The notes under the pieces were generated by a model, which did no database searches, was not told where the DNA came from, and saw nothing but the letters and a program-made list of their open reading frames with translations. A program made the translations under genes and the position numbers. A DNA stretch of 7,287 bases from Candidatus Woesearchaeota archaeon (GTDB lineage: Archaea; Nanobdellota; Nanobdellia; SCGC-AAA011-G17; VGLX01). This document shows, in pieces, positions 5,420 to 7,287 of the stretch; position 1 is the first letter of the stretch; each line of letters opens with the position of its first letter. The stretch spans positions 1 through 7,287 of the forward strand of contig VGLX01000063.1 of the NCBI GenBank assembly GCA_016866645.1. The letters are read 5' to 3'.

Positions 5420-6487
5420 TTATACAGCTTCCCTGTCCAGGAGGATCAGCGCGTTGGCTAATGCTTCACTTGAATGGTACTTCTCCTCTAAGGCGTAAAG
5501 GTCTTCTGTGAACACTTTCGTGTACCTGAGGGGGCCTTCTTTCTGGCCGAAAACCTTCATCATTAACGTGTACAATGCAGTCTGTCCTTTCTTAATGCCT
5601 TCGGTTAATATGTTGTTTTTTTGAAATTCACTTTTTAATATAGCATTTTTAATGTTATAAGGGAGAGACAAATCGTTCAGGAAGTCTTGGTATTCTTCGT
5701 TGAGCTGTTTTCTTTCTTCCTTTGTTGTTTTACCGTATTTTTCGAATAACGTCTGGCATTCCCTTCTGAGCCTAGAGACTTTTGAGCTTTGTATGAATAC
5801 TGGGTCTCGGGTAGCGAATCCTGCTAAGTGAGCCAAGACTTCTGCATTGTTCTCTTTAAAATATCTCTTCCTGTGTGCCAGCTCATGTGCTAATATGCTA
5901 AAGGATATGTAAGGTATTTTTTGGAACATAGTTATATCGCTGGAGATGACATCACATCTTCCTAGTGCGTGTGGCATAAGGTATTTCATTAAGTAGCTGT
6001 TCTTTATCTTGTCGCTCGTTTTTAGCCTTATCCCTTCTATCTTGTAAACTATCTCTTCTAGGGAGTTGTTAGCGATTTTGGCCTCTTCTTTCAAAGAGTA
6101 TTTCTTTTCTGTGTATCCGTCGCTTATCTCTAGGCAGATATCGTCTATCTTTTTTATCCTTGTTTCTTTGTCAACTGGTTTTCTCGTGACGCCTAGCTTT
6201 TCTGACACGTCTTTTTTTTGTGATATGCGCGGCCTCGCTAAATAGTCGGTTATGCCTGAAATCATGTCTGCTCCGAAAGTCGTACAAACTAGCATATTGG
6301 AGTAGTGTGGCATATACCAGTTTATTACATGGTTAGCGTAAGGTAACACGTCTTTAGGCAGAACATCTATCCCCAGGTTCAGTAGTCTTGAGCCGTAAAA
6401 GATAATTAGTCCTCCAATGATTAAGTCGCTGATGCTTACAGGAACGTAAGTGATGAGGTTAGGTATCCTTCTGGTTTTAGTTTTCAT
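5420..6487 (-). CDS. Membrane-anchored zinc metallopeptidase (HExxH, DUF3810-like)
   Basis: A 355-residue protein with the zinc-peptidase motif HELAH at 201-205: His201 and His205 as ligands, Glu202 as catalytic base. It is followed by KENNAEVLAHLAGF (211-224), where Glu212 or Glu216 could be the third ligand. The motif and its follow-up resemble those of DUF3810 proteins (HELAHxxGFxxExEAN), which also begin with membrane helices. Here a hydrophobic helix spans about 17-37 and a weaker one about 62-80. A charged middle region (about 85-165) and a long charged C-terminal part (about 235-355) flank the catalytic core. The natural substrate is unknown; membrane-protein or surface-protein processing is a guess. 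The gene lies between the EF-1-alpha terminator and the aminotransferase, 2 nt from the latter. It has no Shine-Dalgarno and an A/T-rich box close upstream. The peptidase class is well supported, the family link less so. Confidence 0.75.
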   Translation of the reverse strand: MKTKTRRIPNLITYVPVSISDLIIGGLIIFYGSRLLNLGIDVLPKDVLPYANHVINWYMPHYSNMLVCTTFGADMISGITDYLARPRISQKKDVSEKLGVTRKPVDKETRIKKIDDICLEISDGYTEKKYSLKEEAKIANNSLEEIVYKIEGIRLKTSDKIKNSYLMKYLMPHALGRCDVISSDITMFQKIPYISFSILAHELAHRKRYFKENNAEVLAHLAGFATRDPVFIQSSKVSRLRRECQTLFEKYGKTTKEERKQLNEEYQDFLNDLSLPYNIKNAILKSEFQKNNILTEGIKKGQTALYTLMMKVFGQKEGPLRYTKVFTEDLYALEEKYHSSEALANALILLDREAV

Positions 6488-6503
6488 AGTAAGGACATCA
6501 TCA

Positions 6504-6513
6504 CTTTTTTAAG
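6504..6513 (-). promoter_or_regulatory. Possible TATA box of the peptidase-aminotransferase unit
   Basis: CTTAAAAAAG on the - strand is centred about 22 nt before the ATG at 6487. Initiation would fall at or near the start codon, again suggesting a leaderless transcript. No Shine-Dalgarno precedes the ATG. The spacing is slightly short for an archaeal TATA box, so confidence is moderate. Confidence 0.4.
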
Positions 6514-6522
6514 AACTAAGGC

Positions 6523-6549
6523 TTAAAAAAAATAAAAAAATAAGAAAAG
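6523..6549 (-). terminator. Oligo-T terminator after the EF-1-alpha gene
   Basis: Beginning seven bases past the TAA stop (6558-6556), the - strand reads as a nearly unbroken T-rich stretch. It has runs of four, seven and eight T residues separated only by single C or A interruptions and one CTTA. Archaeal polymerase terminates at such tracts, and no hairpin is needed or seen. This should separate EF-1-alpha from the peptidase gene. Confidence 0.75.
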
Positions 6550-6555
6550 AGGTTT

Positions 6556-7287
6556 TTACTTCTTTTCAACTAGGTCTATGCACATTCCGGCTGCGACTGT
6601 TGACCCTGCGTCTCTTATAGCAAACCTTGACATGTGGGGTATCTCTTTCATCCTTTCTATGACCATCGGCTTGGTCGGTACTATCTTGACTATCGCTGCG
6701 TCTCCGTTCTTTACGAAGTCAGGGTTCTCTTTTCTTGTCGCGCCCGTTGCTGGGTCGAGGCTTTTCTCTATCTTCTCGAACCTGCATGCTATCTGTGCTG
6801 TGTGCACGTGGAACACCGGCGTATAGCCTGCGGTGACGACTGTAGGGTGGTTCAGTATTACCATCTGGGCTGTGAACTCTTTGACCACTTTTGGCGGGTT
6901 GTCTATATGCCCTAGTACGTCTCCTCTTGCTATGTCTTTCTTGCCTATTCCCCTTACGTTGAATCCTACGTTGTCTCCAGGGATGGCTTCTGGTATCTGT
7001 TCGTGGTGCATCTCTATGCTTTTGACTTCTCCAGTCACTCCAGTTCCTTCTCTTGCGGGCATTATTATTACTTTGTCGCCTACTTTCATCTTGCCTGTTT
7101 CGACTCTCCCTACTGGGACTACTCCTATACCGGTTATGTTGTACACGTCTTGGATCGGCAGTCTTAGTGGCAGGTGTACTGGCTTGTCTGGTTCTTTGAA
7201 GAGGTCTAGCTGCTCTCTGACTGTAGGCCCTTTGTACCATGGCATCTGGTCTGATCTTTTGAATACGTTTTCTCCGTTCAGGCTGGA
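6556..7287 (-). CDS. tuf: Translation elongation factor 1-alpha (aEF1A), C-terminal part; 5' end outside window
   Basis: The frame runs to the edge of the window without a start: the 14 codons before MPWYKGPT read SSLNGENVFKRSDQ, typical of the end of the GTPase domain in archaeal EF-1-alpha. The visible 243 residues cover domain II (around NITGIGVVPVGRVETG, residues 50-65 of this fragment, and GDNVGFNVRGI) and domain III (from about EFTAQMVILNHP to AAGMCIDLVEKK). The protein carries aminoacyl-tRNA to the ribosome as a GTP complex; domains II and III contact the tRNA. The GTP-binding motifs lie outside the window. Sequence and length to the C-terminus are normal, with no frameshift. A strong oligo-T tract follows the stop. 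The Met at 7245 is internal, not the start. Confidence 0.96.
   Translation of the reverse strand, partial: SSLNGENVFKRSDQMPWYKGPTVREQLDLFKEPDKPVHLPLRLPIQDVYNITGIGVVPVGRVETGKMKVGDKVIIMPAREGTGVTGEVKSIEMHHEQIPEAIPGDNVGFNVRGIGKKDIARGDVLGHIDNPPKVVKEFTAQMVILNHPTVVTAGYTPVFHVHTAQIACRFEKIEKSLDPATGATRKENPDFVKNGDAAIVKIVPTKPMVIERMKEIPHMSRFAIRDAGSTVAAGMCIDLVEKK

Noticed and set aside
6719..7240. A long second open frame on the - strand inside EF-1-alpha (about 173 codons)
   Set aside because: It is an out-of-frame shadow of EF-1-alpha: Arg/Ser/Gln-rich with no family features, while the overlapping frame matches EF-1-alpha throughout.
6556..7245. The Met at 7245 as the start of a short EF-1-alpha-like protein
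   Set aside because: The frame continues to the window edge with residues typical of EF-1-alpha before this Met, so the gene is simply cut by the window.
1..7287. CRISPR repeats, tRNA or rRNA genes, insertion-sequence ends
   Set aside because: No regularly spaced direct repeats, no cloverleaf-like segments and no transposase coding or terminal inverted repeats were seen on either strand.

Overview
The window looks archaeal. It holds an archaeal/eukaryotic-type elongation factor 1-alpha and an archaeal-type ribosomal protein uS10. Start sites are preceded by A/T-rich TATA-like boxes about 22-32 nt from the ATG, and oligo-T tracts follow stop codons. The many small proteins, very tight gene packing and lineage-specific surface proteins would suit a small-genome lineage such as DPANN (Woesearchaeota/Pacearchaeota-like). 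That placement is inference and was not tested by a tree.

Left part, + strand (1-1578): the C-terminal tail of an unidentified gene overlaps (ATGA) a type I phosphoribosyltransferase-fold protein. This is followed by a small glycine-rich protein with two membrane helices, then a flavodoxin-family protein. The first three form a compact Shine-Dalgarno-led cluster; the flavodoxin may belong to it or have its own promoter. The flavodoxin gene ends head-on against the next gene, the two stop codons sharing one CTAG.

Middle, - strand (1575-3762): two exported proteins lie in tandem. The upstream one (3762 to 2620) has a signal peptide, six extracytoplasmic cysteines, a coiled-coil segment and a C-terminal membrane anchor. 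The downstream one (2552 to 1575) has a signal peptide and two EF-hand-like Asp/Asn-rich loops. Each has its own TATA-like element. Neither is recognised as a named family.

Right part, - strand (3799-7287): in transcription order, the 3' two thirds of EF-1-alpha with an oligo-T terminator; a membrane HExxH metallopeptidase; a fold-type I PLP aminotransferase; uS10; and a 51-residue zinc-ribbon protein. EF-1-alpha and uS10 are usually neighbours in archaea. Here a peptidase-aminotransferase pair sits between them, and uS10 has its own promoter-like element.

No RNA gene, CRISPR array, insertion sequence or attachment site was found, and no gene-free stretch exceeds about 70 bases. No obvious defence or biosynthetic system is visible. 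The points most worth following are the interrupted EF-1-alpha/uS10 neighbourhood, the zinc-ribbon protein beside uS10, the peptidase, the two surface proteins, and the apparent mix of leaderless and Shine-Dalgarno-led genes.
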